Shown in pieces: positions 9,889 through 16,716 of a stretch of 18,308 nt of DNA. Within the stretch, counting starts at the first letter, position 1. Each line of letters starts with the position of its first letter. Below the pieces are notes generated by a model. That model was not told the origin of the DNA. It ran no database searches and worked only from the letters and a program-made list of their open reading frames with translations. The DNA comes from Fodinibacter sp035633415 (lineage in GTDB: Bacteria > Actinomycetota > Actinomycetes > Actinomycetales > Dermatophilaceae). Made by a program: the position numbers and the translations under genes. Location: the NCBI GenBank assembly GCA_035633415.1, contig DASQEZ010000310.1, positions 1-18,308 on the forward strand, given 5' to 3'.

Positions 9889-11438
9889 ACCCCGCCGAGT
9901 TCCAGCAGGTCGACGTCGACTACGCCGCCGTCGCCCCGATGCTCATCATCGTGGCGGGCGCGCTCGTCGGGGTGCTCGTCGAGGCCTTCGCGCCCCGCCG
10001 CAGCCGGCACGGCATCCAGGTCTGGTTGACCACGCTGGTGCTGCTGGCGGCGTTCGCGGCCCTCCTGGTCTGGTCGCGCACCTCGATGACCGTCACCCTG
10101 GGCGGCTCCGTCGTCGTCGACGGCGTCTCGGTGTTCCTCATGGGCGCGCTGCTGCTGCTCGCGGTCATCAGCGTGCTCATCATGGCCGAGCGGTTCGGCG
10201 GCACCGGCGCCGACGCGTTCACCCCGATGGGCGCCTCGACCCCCGGGTCCAACCAGGAGGACATCGCCACCCGCGCCGGCTACGCGACCTCCGAGGTCTT
10301 CCCACTCACCCTCTTCGCGGTGCTGGGGATGATGGTCTTCCTCACCGCCAACGACCTGATCACCATGTTCGTCGGCCTCGAGGTGCTCTCGCTGCCGCTG
10401 TACGTCATGACCGGCCTGGCCCGCCGTCGCCGTCTGCTGTCGCAGGAGGCCGCGCTGAAGTACTTCCTGCTGGGGGCCTTCTCCAGTGCGTTCTTCCTCT
10501 TCGGCGCCGCGCTGCTCTACGGCTACTCCGGGTCCTCCGACCTGCGCGCGATCGCGGGCGCGATCACCACGGCACCCGGGGACCTAGACGGCCTGCTCGT
10601 GCCCGGCGTGGTGCTGGTGCTCGTGGGCCTGCTCTTCAAGGTCGGCGCCGTGCCCTTCCACTCGTGGACCCCCGACGCCTACCAGGGCGCGCCGACCCCG
10701 GTCACCGGCTTCATGGCCGCCTGCACCAAGCTCGCGGCCTTCGGTGTCATCCTGCGGTTCGCCTTCGTCGGTGTCGGTGCCAGCCGGTGGGACTGGCAGG
10801 GCGGCGTCTACGTCATCGCGGTGCTCACCATGGTCGTCGGGGCGGTGCTCTCGGTCACCCAGACCGACGTCAAGCGCCTGCTCGCGTACTCCTCGATCGC
10901 GCACGCGGGCTTCATCCTGGTCGGCGTGCTGGCCTTCTCGCAGGCCGCGATCGGCGGCGTGATGTTCTACCTGGTCGCCTACGGCTTCGCGACCGTCGCC
11001 GCGTTCGGTCTGATCGCGATGGTGCGCCAGGGTGGCTCGGAGGCCTCACACCTGTCGCAGTGGGCCGGGCTGGGACGCAACCACCCCGTGTTCGCCGCGG
11101 CGTTCTCGTTCCTCCTGCTCGCCTTCGCCGGCATCCCGCTGACCTCGGGCTTCACGGCCAAGTACGCGGCGTTCGCCCCTGCGGTGGCCGCCGGTGCGGG
11201 CGGCGTGGTGCTCGTGCTCATCGCGGTGCTGGCGTCGGCCGTCACGGCGTTCGTCTACGTGCGCCTCATCGTGCTCATGTACTTCACCGAGCCGACCGGT
11301 GACGACGTCGTCGTGCTGACGCCGTCGATCGGCTCGACGATCGCGATCACCGTCGGTGTCACGGCCACCGCCGTCCTCGGCATCGTGCCCGGCTTCCTCC
11401 TCGAGCTCGCGAGCGACGCCTCGCAGTTCTTGCTGTGA
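9885..11438 (+). CDS. nuoN: NADH-quinone oxidoreductase subunit N
   Basis: This 517-residue antiporter-like membrane subunit is the third proton channel of complex I, next to NuoK. The essential residues are visible: E166 in GLEVLSLPLYVMTG, K192 in EAALKYFLLGAFSSAF, and K252 in LLFKVGAVPFHSWTPDAYQG, followed by APTPVTGFMAA. A hydrophilic insertion of about 30 residues (roughly 103-135) between early helices makes it somewhat longer than the E. coli protein. The start is GTG at 9885 in a GTGA overlap with nuoM, preceded by GGGAGCG. Its own stop overlaps the start of the polyprenyl diphosphate synthase gene in the same way, so the operon continues past the complex I genes. Confidence 0.97.
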   Translation: MNPAEFQQVDVDYAAVAPMLIIVAGALVGVLVEAFAPRRSRHGIQVWLTTLVLLAAFAALLVWSRTSMTVTLGGSVVVDGVSVFLMGALLLLAVISVLIMAERFGGTGADAFTPMGASTPGSNQEDIATRAGYATSEVFPLTLFAVLGMMVFLTANDLITMFVGLEVLSLPLYVMTGLARRRRLLSQEAALKYFLLGAFSSAFFLFGAALLYGYSGSSDLRAIAGAITTAPGDLDGLLVPGVVLVLVGLLFKVGAVPFHSWTPDAYQGAPTPVTGFMAACTKLAAFGVILRFAFVGVGASRWDWQGGVYVIAVLTMVVGAVLSVTQTDVKRLLAYSSIAHAGFILVGVLAFSQAAIGGVMFYLVAYGFATVAAFGLIAMVRQGGSEASHLSQWAGLGRNHPVFAAAFSFLLLAFAGIPLTSGFTAKYAAFAPAVAAGAGGVVLVLIAVLASAVTAFVYVRLIVLMYFTEPTGDDVVVLTPSIGSTIAITVGVTATAVLGIVPGFLLELASDASQFLL

Positions 11439-12463
11439 CCCCGGTGACGGCGGAACCGGCCCAGCGCGGCACCCCGTCGGTGCTCGAGCTGCCCGGTGCC
11501 TCCGAGCGGCTGCGGGTGCGCCTGGCCGACGGGCTCACCGCCGTCAACGCGCTCATCGCCGACCGGGTCGACTCCGACGACCCGTTCATCGCGCAGGCCG
11601 GCTCGCACCTGACCGCCGCCGGCGGCAAGCGGTTCCGGCCGTTGCTCACCCTGCTGGCGGCCGAGCTCGGTGACGGCATCGACGACCGGGTCGTCGCGGC
11701 CGCGGCCGGGGTCGAGCTCACCCACCTGGCCTCGCTCTACCACGACGACGTCATGGACGAGGCCGACGTGCGGCGGGGCGCCCCCAGCGCCAACGCGGCC
11801 TACGGCAACTCCACGGCGATCCTCGTCGGCGACCTCCTCTTCGGCACGGCGTCCGACATCGTCGCCGACCTCGGCTCGCAGGCCGTGAAGATCCAGGCGC
11901 AGACCTTCGTGCGGCTGTGCTCGGGGCAGATCCGCGACGACCGCCCCTGCCCGGCCGGCACCGACCCGGTCGAGTACTACCTGGGCGTGCTCGCCGACAA
12001 GACCGGTGTGCTCATCGCCACCGCGGCGCGCTACGGCGCGATGTTCTCCGGGTGCGACGACGCGACCACCGAGACGATGCGCGAGTTCGGGGAGCGGCTG
12101 GGCATCGCGTTCCAGCTCGCCGACGACCTCATCGACATCGAGTCCGAGGCCGACGAGACCGGCAAGACGCCTGGCACCGACCTGCGTGAGGGCAAGCGCA
12201 CGCTGCCCGTCATCCACGTGCTCGCCTCCACCGACCCGGCCGATGCCCGCCTGCAGGAGCTGCTCACCGGCGACCTCGAGGACGACGCCCTGCTCGCCGA
12301 GGCGCTGCGCCTGCTGCGCGCGAACCCGGCGATGGTGCGAGCCCGCGAGCACACCTATGCCGTGGCGCGCCAGGCGCAGGGCGTGCTCGCGGCGCTGCCC
12401 GACAGCGACGCCAAGGACGCCCTGTACGCACTGGCGACCGGCGTCGTCACCCGGGTCGGCTGA
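11435..12463 (+). CDS. trans-polyprenyl diphosphate synthase (probable menaquinone side-chain enzyme)
   Basis: This 342-residue all-helical isoprenyl chain-elongating enzyme condenses isopentenyl diphosphate with an allylic diphosphate. GGKRFRP (63-69) binds diphosphate. The first aspartate-rich motif is D104-D105-x-x-D108, followed by RR at 113-114. The second is D230-D231-x-x-D234, and GKxxxTDLREGKRTLP (243-258) is also typical. The two residues before the first motif, H103 and Y102, are not small, but chain length cannot be read reliably from this. The gene starts with GTG in a 4-base overlap with the nuoN stop and has no evident Shine-Dalgarno, so it probably depends on nuoN translation. 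Its place behind complex I suggests the product (C35-C50) is the side chain of menaquinone, the electron acceptor of complex I; that is inference. A hairpin spans its stop codon. Confidence 0.92.
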   Translation: MTPVTAEPAQRGTPSVLELPGASERLRVRLADGLTAVNALIADRVDSDDPFIAQAGSHLTAAGGKRFRPLLTLLAAELGDGIDDRVVAAAAGVELTHLASLYHDDVMDEADVRRGAPSANAAYGNSTAILVGDLLFGTASDIVADLGSQAVKIQAQTFVRLCSGQIRDDRPCPAGTDPVEYYLGVLADKTGVLIATAARYGAMFSGCDDATTETMREFGERLGIAFQLADDLIDIESEADETGKTPGTDLREGKRTLPVIHVLASTDPADARLQELLTGDLEDDALLAEALRLLRANPAMVRAREHTYAVARQAQGVLAALPDSDAKDALYALATGVVTRVG

Positions 12464-12471
12464 CCGACCTG
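12452..12471 (+). terminator. Hairpin spanning the stop codon of the polyprenyl synthase gene
   Basis: GGTCGG (12454-12459) pairs with CCGACC (12464-12469) around the loop CTGA. A G-T pair and a C-G pair outside extend the stem to 8 bp (12452-12471). The TGA stop lies in the loop. No T-tract follows, so termination is only possible, not shown. It sits at the natural end of the nuo transcription unit. Confidence 0.4.
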
Positions 12472-12496
12472 CGCGACCAGCACTAGGGTCGGCAGC
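12460..12496 (+). promoter_or_regulatory. Predicted promoter for a leaderless mRNA of the PLP-enzyme operon
   Basis: CTGACC (12460-12465) resembles a -35 element. After 18 bases comes TAGGGT (12484-12489), a strong actinobacterial TANNNT -10 element. The GTG start of the next gene at 12497 lies 7 bases after it, exactly where transcription would begin, and there is no Shine-Dalgarno. The -35 overlaps the stop codon and hairpin of the preceding gene. The call rests on motif and spacing only. Confidence 0.55.
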
Positions 12497-13651
12497 GTGA
12501 CGGGCACGGACCACTGGGCGAGGGCGACCGCCGGGCTGCCGGCACCGCTCGTGGCCGTCGACCTCGACGCGTTCGACGCCAATGCCGACGACCTCGTGCG
12601 TCGGGCCGGTGGGCTCCCGGTGCGGGTCGCCTCCAAGTCGGTGCGCTGCCGCGCGCTGCTCGACCGGGTGCTCGCACGGCCCGGGTTCGCCGGAGTCATG
12701 GCCTATGCCGTGCCGGAGGCGGCGTGGCTCGTGGGGGCCGGGGTGCGCGACGTCTTCGTCGCCTACCCGTCGGTCGACGAGAGCGCGTTGCGCGCCGTCG
12801 CGACCGACGACCTGCTGCGCGCCGAGGTGACGACGACCGTCGACTCCGTGGAGCACGTGCGGTGGCTGCGCGACACCCTCGGCGCTGACGTCGCCGGCCT
12901 CGGCGTTGCCCTCGACTGCGACGCGTCGCTGCGGGTGGGAAGGGTGCACCTCGGTGTTCGACGCTCGCCGACCCGCACGCCCGCGCAGGCCCTGGCCGTC
13001 GTACGGGCGGCCCTCGGGGTGGGGCTCGACGTGCGCGGGGTGATGTTCTACGACGCCCAGGTCGCCGGCCTGCCGGATGCCGGTCCGCACATCCGCGCCC
13101 TCAAGCGGCGCTCGGTGCGCGACCTGGCGGAGCGCCGCCGGGCGGTCGTCTCGGCCGTGCGCGGCGAGGTCGACCTGCGCTTCGTCAACGCGGGCGGTAC
13201 GGGTAGCCTGCACCGGTTCGGTGGGGACCCGGTGGTCACCGAGCTGGCCGCCGGTTCGGGCCTGTACGCCCCGACCCTCTTCGACGGGTACGACGACCTC
13301 GACCCGCGCCCCGCGATGGCCTTCGCCCTGCCGGTCGTGCGCCGCCCGGCCCCGGGCTACGTCACGGCGTTCGGGGGCGGCTACGTCGCCAGTGGCGAGC
13401 CCGGCTGGTCCAAGGTGCCGTCGCCCGTGAGCCGCGGCCTCTCGCTCGTGCGCACCGAGGCGGCCGGCGAGGTGCAGACCCCGCTGCGCGGCGACGACGC
13501 CGACGGGCTGCGGATCGGGGACCGGGTGTGGATGCGCGGTGCCAAGGCGGGCGAGCTGCTGGAGCGGTTCGACGTGGTGCACCTGGTGGCCGGGGGCGAG
13601 CTCGTGGCGACGGTCCCGTCGTACCGCGGTGAAGGAAGGAACTTCGGGTGA
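12497..13651 (+). CDS. Fold-type III PLP enzyme, amino acid deaminase/aldolase-like (alanine racemase superfamily)
   Basis: This 384-residue cytoplasmic protein has the N-terminal TIM-barrel of the alanine racemase / D-threonine aldolase / D-serine dehydratase group. APLVAVDLDAFDAN (16-29) is the first strand, and K47 in VRVASKSVRC is the expected PLP Schiff-base lysine. NAGGTGS (231-237) and ELAAGSGLY (249-257) form the cofactor phosphate-binding part, and GGGY (293-296) lies in the C-terminal beta domain. The C-terminal signature region reads GDRVWMRGAKAGELLERFD, so no His-x-Cys metal pair like that in D-threonine aldolase or D-serine dehydratase is evident at this place. The substrate is unknown. 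The GTG at 12497 was chosen from the promoter spacing and the family-like N-terminus. The gene overlaps the flavoprotein oxidase gene by 4 bases (GTGA), so the two probably act in one pathway. Confidence 0.85.
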   Translation: MTGTDHWARATAGLPAPLVAVDLDAFDANADDLVRRAGGLPVRVASKSVRCRALLDRVLARPGFAGVMAYAVPEAAWLVGAGVRDVFVAYPSVDESALRAVATDDLLRAEVTTTVDSVEHVRWLRDTLGADVAGLGVALDCDASLRVGRVHLGVRRSPTRTPAQALAVVRAALGVGLDVRGVMFYDAQVAGLPDAGPHIRALKRRSVRDLAERRRAVVSAVRGEVDLRFVNAGGTGSLHRFGGDPVVTELAAGSGLYAPTLFDGYDDLDPRPAMAFALPVVRRPAPGYVTAFGGGYVASGEPGWSKVPSPVSRGLSLVRTEAAGEVQTPLRGDDADGLRIGDRVWMRGAKAGELLERFDVVHLVAGGELVATVPSYRGEGRNFG

Positions 13652-14949
13652 GTGAGTGGCGGAACTGGGGTCGCAACGTGACGGCGACCCCGGCGCAGGT
13701 GGAGCACGCCGGGTCGGTCGAGGGAGTGACGGATGCCGTGCGCCGGGCCGCGTCGAACGGGTTGAGGGTGCGGGTGGCCGGGTCCGGGCACTCGTTCACC
13801 CCGCTCGTGGCGACCGACGGCCTGATGCTGCACGTCGACGGGCTCAGCGGGGTGCTCGGGTTCGACCGCGAGCGGCGCAGGGTGCGGGTCCTCGGGGGCA
13901 CGCCGCTGCACGTGCTCAACCCGGCGCTGCAGGCCCTGGGACTGGCGCTGCCCAACCTCGGTGACATCGACCGCCAGAGCATCAGCGGCGCGATCGCCAC
14001 CGGCACCCACGGCACCGGCACCCGGCGCCAGGGCATCGCCGCCGCGGTCAGTGGGCTCACCCTCGTGCTCGCCGACGGGTCGACGCTCGAGTGCTCGGCC
14101 GACGTCGAGCCGGAGGTGTTCGCGGCGGCACGGGTCGGGCTGGGTGCCCTCGGGGTCGTCACGGAGGTCGAGCTGCAGTGCGTGCCGGCCTACCGGCTGC
14201 ACGCCAAGGAGGCCGGCGCGTCGCTGACCGACCTGCTGCCGGTCCTGCAGCAGGTGGCGGACGCCCACGACCACGTGGACCTGCTCTGGTTCCCGCACAC
14301 CGACCGGGTGCTCACCAAGCGCAACGACGTGGTCGGCCCCGGCGAGGGGCCACCCCCGCTGCGGGCCTGGCGGTCGCGCCTCGACGACGACCTGATTGCC
14401 AACCGGGTGTTCGAGGCGGTGAACCGGCTCGGGGCGGCCCGGCCCTCCCTCGTGCCCGCGATCAACCGGCTGACCGCCCGGGCGATCGGCACCCGGGAGT
14501 TCGCCGACGACTCGTGGAGGGTGTTCTGCTCCTCGCGCGAGGTGCGCTTCGTCGAGAGCGAGTACGCCGTGCCACGGCACCGCGTCGAGGCGGTGCTGAC
14601 CGAGCTGCGGGCCTGGTTCGCCCGCACCGGCGCCCCGGTGCCCTTCCCGGTCGAGGTGCGCTTCATCGCCGGCGACGACGTGTGGTTGTCGACCGCCCAC
14701 GAGCGGGACAACGCCTACGTCGCCGTGCACCAGTACCACCGGATGGACCCGCGGCCGCTGTTCGCGGCCTTCGAAGCCATCGTCGCCGAGCACGAGGGGC
14801 GTCCGCACTGGGGCAAGGTGCACACGCTGGGCGCCGACCGGCTGCGCGCACTCTACCCTCGCTTCGACGGCTTCCGGGCGGTGCGCGAGCGGCTCGACCC
14901 GGGGCACCTGTTCACCAACGACCACGTCGCGCACCTCCTCGACCGATGA
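13648..14949 (+). CDS. FAD-linked oxidase, D-arabinono-1,4-lactone / alditol oxidase family
   Basis: This 433-residue flavoprotein of the VAO/PCMH fold oxidises a sugar lactone or polyol hydroxyl, probably with oxygen or another acceptor. The FAD domain carries VAGSGHSF (43-50); H48 is at the position where family members link FAD covalently. NLGDIDRQSISGAIATGTHG (103-122) is the pyrophosphate-binding region and is closer to aldonolactone oxidases than to alditol oxidases. The C-terminal ALO domain contains E336 and R338 in VEVRF and K390 in HWGKVH. These correspond to the catalytic Glu, Arg and Lys described for Streptomyces coelicolor alditol oxidase. There is no signal peptide or membrane helix, so it is cytoplasmic. 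The start is GTG at 13648 in a GTGA overlap, preceded by GAAGGAAGG. The gene ends in an ATGA overlap with the DUF2804 gene. The true substrate cannot be told from sequence. Confidence 0.9.
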   Translation: MSEWRNWGRNVTATPAQVEHAGSVEGVTDAVRRAASNGLRVRVAGSGHSFTPLVATDGLMLHVDGLSGVLGFDRERRRVRVLGGTPLHVLNPALQALGLALPNLGDIDRQSISGAIATGTHGTGTRRQGIAAAVSGLTLVLADGSTLECSADVEPEVFAAARVGLGALGVVTEVELQCVPAYRLHAKEAGASLTDLLPVLQQVADAHDHVDLLWFPHTDRVLTKRNDVVGPGEGPPPLRAWRSRLDDDLIANRVFEAVNRLGAARPSLVPAINRLTARAIGTREFADDSWRVFCSSREVRFVESEYAVPRHRVEAVLTELRAWFARTGAPVPFPVEVRFIAGDDVWLSTAHERDNAYVAVHQYHRMDPRPLFAAFEAIVAEHEGRPHWGKVHTLGADRLRALYPRFDGFRAVRERLDPGHLFTNDHVAHLLDR

Positions 14950-15956
14950 GGGTTCCCGAGCGCGAGATCACGACGGAGGTCGCCCTCTGCCGGCCGGACG
15001 GCCGGCTGAACCCCGCCGCGGTGGGATGGACCCGGCATCCGTTGCACGACACCAGCCGGATCGGTGCCGGCCGGTACGCCTGGGGCCGCAACAAGCGCTG
15101 GGAGTACTGGGCCGTCACCACGCCGGCCCACCTGGTCGGGGTGACGGTGTCGTCGCTCGACTATGCCGGGGTGCACGCGGTGTGGGTTCACGACCGGCGC
15201 ACGGGGGAGACGATCGCCTGCGACGCGATCGACCCCCTGGCCCGCGGCGCGACGCTGCCCGGCCGCCTGGGTGAGGGCCCCGCGCGGGCCCGCACCAAGG
15301 ACCTGTCGATCGACGTCGTGCCGGTGCCGGGGGGCACCCGGTTGGAGGTCACCTCACCGCGGCTGCGCCTCGACGTCCTCGCCGAGCGCCCGGCGGGCCA
15401 CGAGGCGATGGGCGTGGTCGTGCCGTGGTCGCCCCGGCTGTTCCAGTACACGGTCAAGGACGTCGCGCGCCCGGCGCTGGGCCGCCTGTGGGTCGACGGG
15501 GCCGAGCACGCCGTGCCGGCCGGCGAGTCCTGGGCCGTGCTCGACCACGGCCGGGGGCGGTGGCCCTACTCGATGCACTGGAACTGGGGGGCGGGGTCCG
15601 GCGTGCTCGACGGCCACGTCATCGGGGTGCAGGTCGGCGGCCGGTGGACCGACGGCACCGGCTCGACCGAGAACGCCCTGGTCGTCGACGGCCGGGTGCA
15701 CAAGGTGAGCGAGGAGCTCGCGTGGGACTACGACAGCACTGACTGGCTCGCCCCGTGGCGGGTGCACGGAGAGCTCGCCGACCTGACGTTCACCCCGTTC
15801 TGGGACCACGCCTCGTCGACGAACCTCGGGGTGCTCGCGCAGCGGGCCGACCAGTGCTTCGGGCACTGGACCGGCTGGATGACCGACGACGCGGGTGAGC
15901 GGGTGCGGGTCGACGGCATCCTCGGCTGGGCGGAGGACGTGCAGAACCGCTGGTGA
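14946..15956 (+). CDS. DUF2804 family protein of unknown function
   Basis: This 336-residue soluble protein has no signal peptide or transmembrane segment. It resembles the DUF2804 family in length and in its aromatic/glycine pattern: WGRNKRWEYWAVTTP near residues 46-60, a central LDHGRGRWPYSMHWNWGAG stretch near 199-217, a TENALVVDGRVHKV segment near 239-252, and a C-terminal FGHWTGWMTDDAGERVRVDG near 302-321. The strand-rich, Trp-rich character recalls lipocalin-like beta-barrels, but that is only an impression. I know of no established biochemical role. The start is ATG at 14946 in an ATGA overlap with the oxidase gene; the open frame back to 14091 is Arg-rich shadow of the oxidase. Coupling to the PLP enzyme and the oxidase is the only functional clue. 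Confidence 0.8.
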   Translation: MRVPEREITTEVALCRPDGRLNPAAVGWTRHPLHDTSRIGAGRYAWGRNKRWEYWAVTTPAHLVGVTVSSLDYAGVHAVWVHDRRTGETIACDAIDPLARGATLPGRLGEGPARARTKDLSIDVVPVPGGTRLEVTSPRLRLDVLAERPAGHEAMGVVVPWSPRLFQYTVKDVARPALGRLWVDGAEHAVPAGESWAVLDHGRGRWPYSMHWNWGAGSGVLDGHVIGVQVGGRWTDGTGSTENALVVDGRVHKVSEELAWDYDSTDWLAPWRVHGELADLTFTPFWDHASSTNLGVLAQRADQCFGHWTGWMTDDAGERVRVDGILGWAEDVQNRW

Positions 15957-15957
15957 G

Positions 15958-15991
15958 GGCGGAGCCGTCAGGCGGCGGGCCGGTCTCCGCC
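15958..15991. terminator. Hairpin between the convergent DUF2804 and acyltransferase genes
   Basis: GGCGGAGCCG (15958-15967) pairs with CGG-T-CTCCGCC (15981-15991), a 10-bp stem with one bulged T and a 13-base loop. It begins 2 bases after the DUF2804 stop and covers the last codons and stop of the minus-strand gene, so it could end transcription from both sides. No T-tract is present. Confidence 0.45.
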
Positions 15992-16555
15992 GCCGGTGGT
16001 CAGCTCCTCGCGCAGCCGGGGTTCGGTGCGCCGCTCAGGGTGGATGCCGCGCTTGTCGGCGTAGAACGCCCGCACCTGGTCCATGTCGGCGACGACGTCG
16101 GCGGTCGCCGTGATCGTCGGGCCGAAACCCGAGGTGCGGGAAGGGCCGTCGATGAACGCGAGGGCGATCGGCAGCTTCGCCGCCCGGGCGATGCGCCAGA
16201 AGCCGGACTTCCAGTACTCGCCCCTGGTGCGGGTGCCCTCCGCGGCGAGGATGAGCAGGAACGGCTCGCCGCTCTTCGCCTCGCGGACCAGGTCGCGGAC
16301 CACCGCACCGGGGTTGGCGCGGTCGAGCGGGATGCCGCCGAGCCGGGGGAGCAGCCAGGCGAGCGGGCCGCGGAACAGCTCCTTCTTGATGAGCACCCTC
16401 GGGGTGACGTCGCCGCGCCACATGATGAGCAGCATCATCACGAAGTCCCAGTTGGACGTGTGCGGGGCCCCGACGAGCACGCCGGAGCGGGGCACGTCGC
16501 CCACGGCGGTCCAGCGGGTGGCCCACAGCACGAACCTGGCGAGCCGGCTCCTCAT
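15968..16555 (-). CDS. PlsC-like 1-acyl-sn-glycerol-3-phosphate acyltransferase family protein
   Basis: This 195-residue acyltransferase probably transfers a fatty acyl group to a lysophospholipid or a related acceptor at the membrane. The HX4D catalytic motif is HTSNWD (H32, D37). GGIPLDR (73-79) and EGTR (106-109) are the acceptor-phosphate-binding motifs of the family. The short form without an N-terminal membrane anchor is common in a subgroup whose exact acceptor is not known. The start was set at the ATG at 16555 (MRSRLARFVLW) because GAGAGG lies about 9 bases upstream and the size fits the subgroup. Upstream in-frame starts at 16645 and 16741 add Pro/Arg-rich sequence and run over the divergent promoter region. 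The gene converges on the DUF2804 gene with 11 bases between stops and is transcribed away from the DUF385-like gene. Confidence 0.87.
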   Translation of the reverse strand: MRSRLARFVLWATRWTAVGDVPRSGVLVGAPHTSNWDFVMMLLIMWRGDVTPRVLIKKELFRGPLAWLLPRLGGIPLDRANPGAVVRDLVREAKSGEPFLLILAAEGTRTRGEYWKSGFWRIARAAKLPIALAFIDGPSRTSGFGPTITATADVVADMDQVRAFYADKRGIHPERRTEPRLREELTTGGGDRPAA

Positions 16556-16587
16556 CTCGCGAATCCTCTCCCGGACGCCGCCCCACG

Positions 16588-16607
16588 GTGGTGTCCTGCG
16601 CCACCAC
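16588..16607. repeat. Inverted repeat GTGGTG-N8-CACCAC in the divergent promoter region
   Basis: GTGGTG (16588-16593) and CACCAC (16602-16607) form a 6-bp inverted repeat with an 8-base spacer. It overlaps the end of the possible -10 element (16606-16611) and the expected transcription start of the acyltransferase gene. That is a good place for an operator, or for a hairpin at the 5' end of the mRNA. Confidence 0.4.
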
Positions 16608-16636
16608 GGTACGTGAGTGCTCGCAGCCGTCGTCAG
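16606..16636 (-). promoter_or_regulatory. Possible promoter of the acyltransferase gene
   Basis: Read on the minus strand, CTGACG (16636-16631) is followed after 19 bases by TACCGT (16611-16606), which fits the TANNNT -10 pattern. The ATG at 16555 would then have a 5' leader of about 43 bases containing the GAGAGG ribosome site. The spacer is slightly long and the call is by eye. Confidence 0.35.
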
Positions 16637-16659
16637 GAGGAACATGGAGTGGTCGGTCC

Positions 16660-16673
16660 GGCCGGGCCCGGCC
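16660..16673. repeat. Perfect 14-base palindrome upstream of the DUF385-like gene
   Basis: GGCCGGGCCCGGCC reads the same on both strands. It lies 43 bases before the GTG start at 16717 in the divergent gap. It is all G and C, so chance in this base composition is possible; a regulator site or a cruciform-prone element are alternatives. Confidence 0.45.
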
Positions 16674-16716
16674 CCGCGAAGCGGGTCGGGACGTGTCGGG
16701 TCGAGGAGGGAGCGTC

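Noticed and set aside
11255..13582. Minus-strand open frame of 775 codons opposite nuoN, the synthase and the PLP enzyme
   Set aside because: It has the same shadow composition and no motif; it lies fully opposite genes with clear catalytic residues.
14091..14945. Upstream extension of the DUF2804 frame inside the oxidase gene
   Set aside because: The translation is Arg/Gly-rich with no DUF2804 resemblance. The ATG at 14946 forms an ATGA overlap typical of this cassette.
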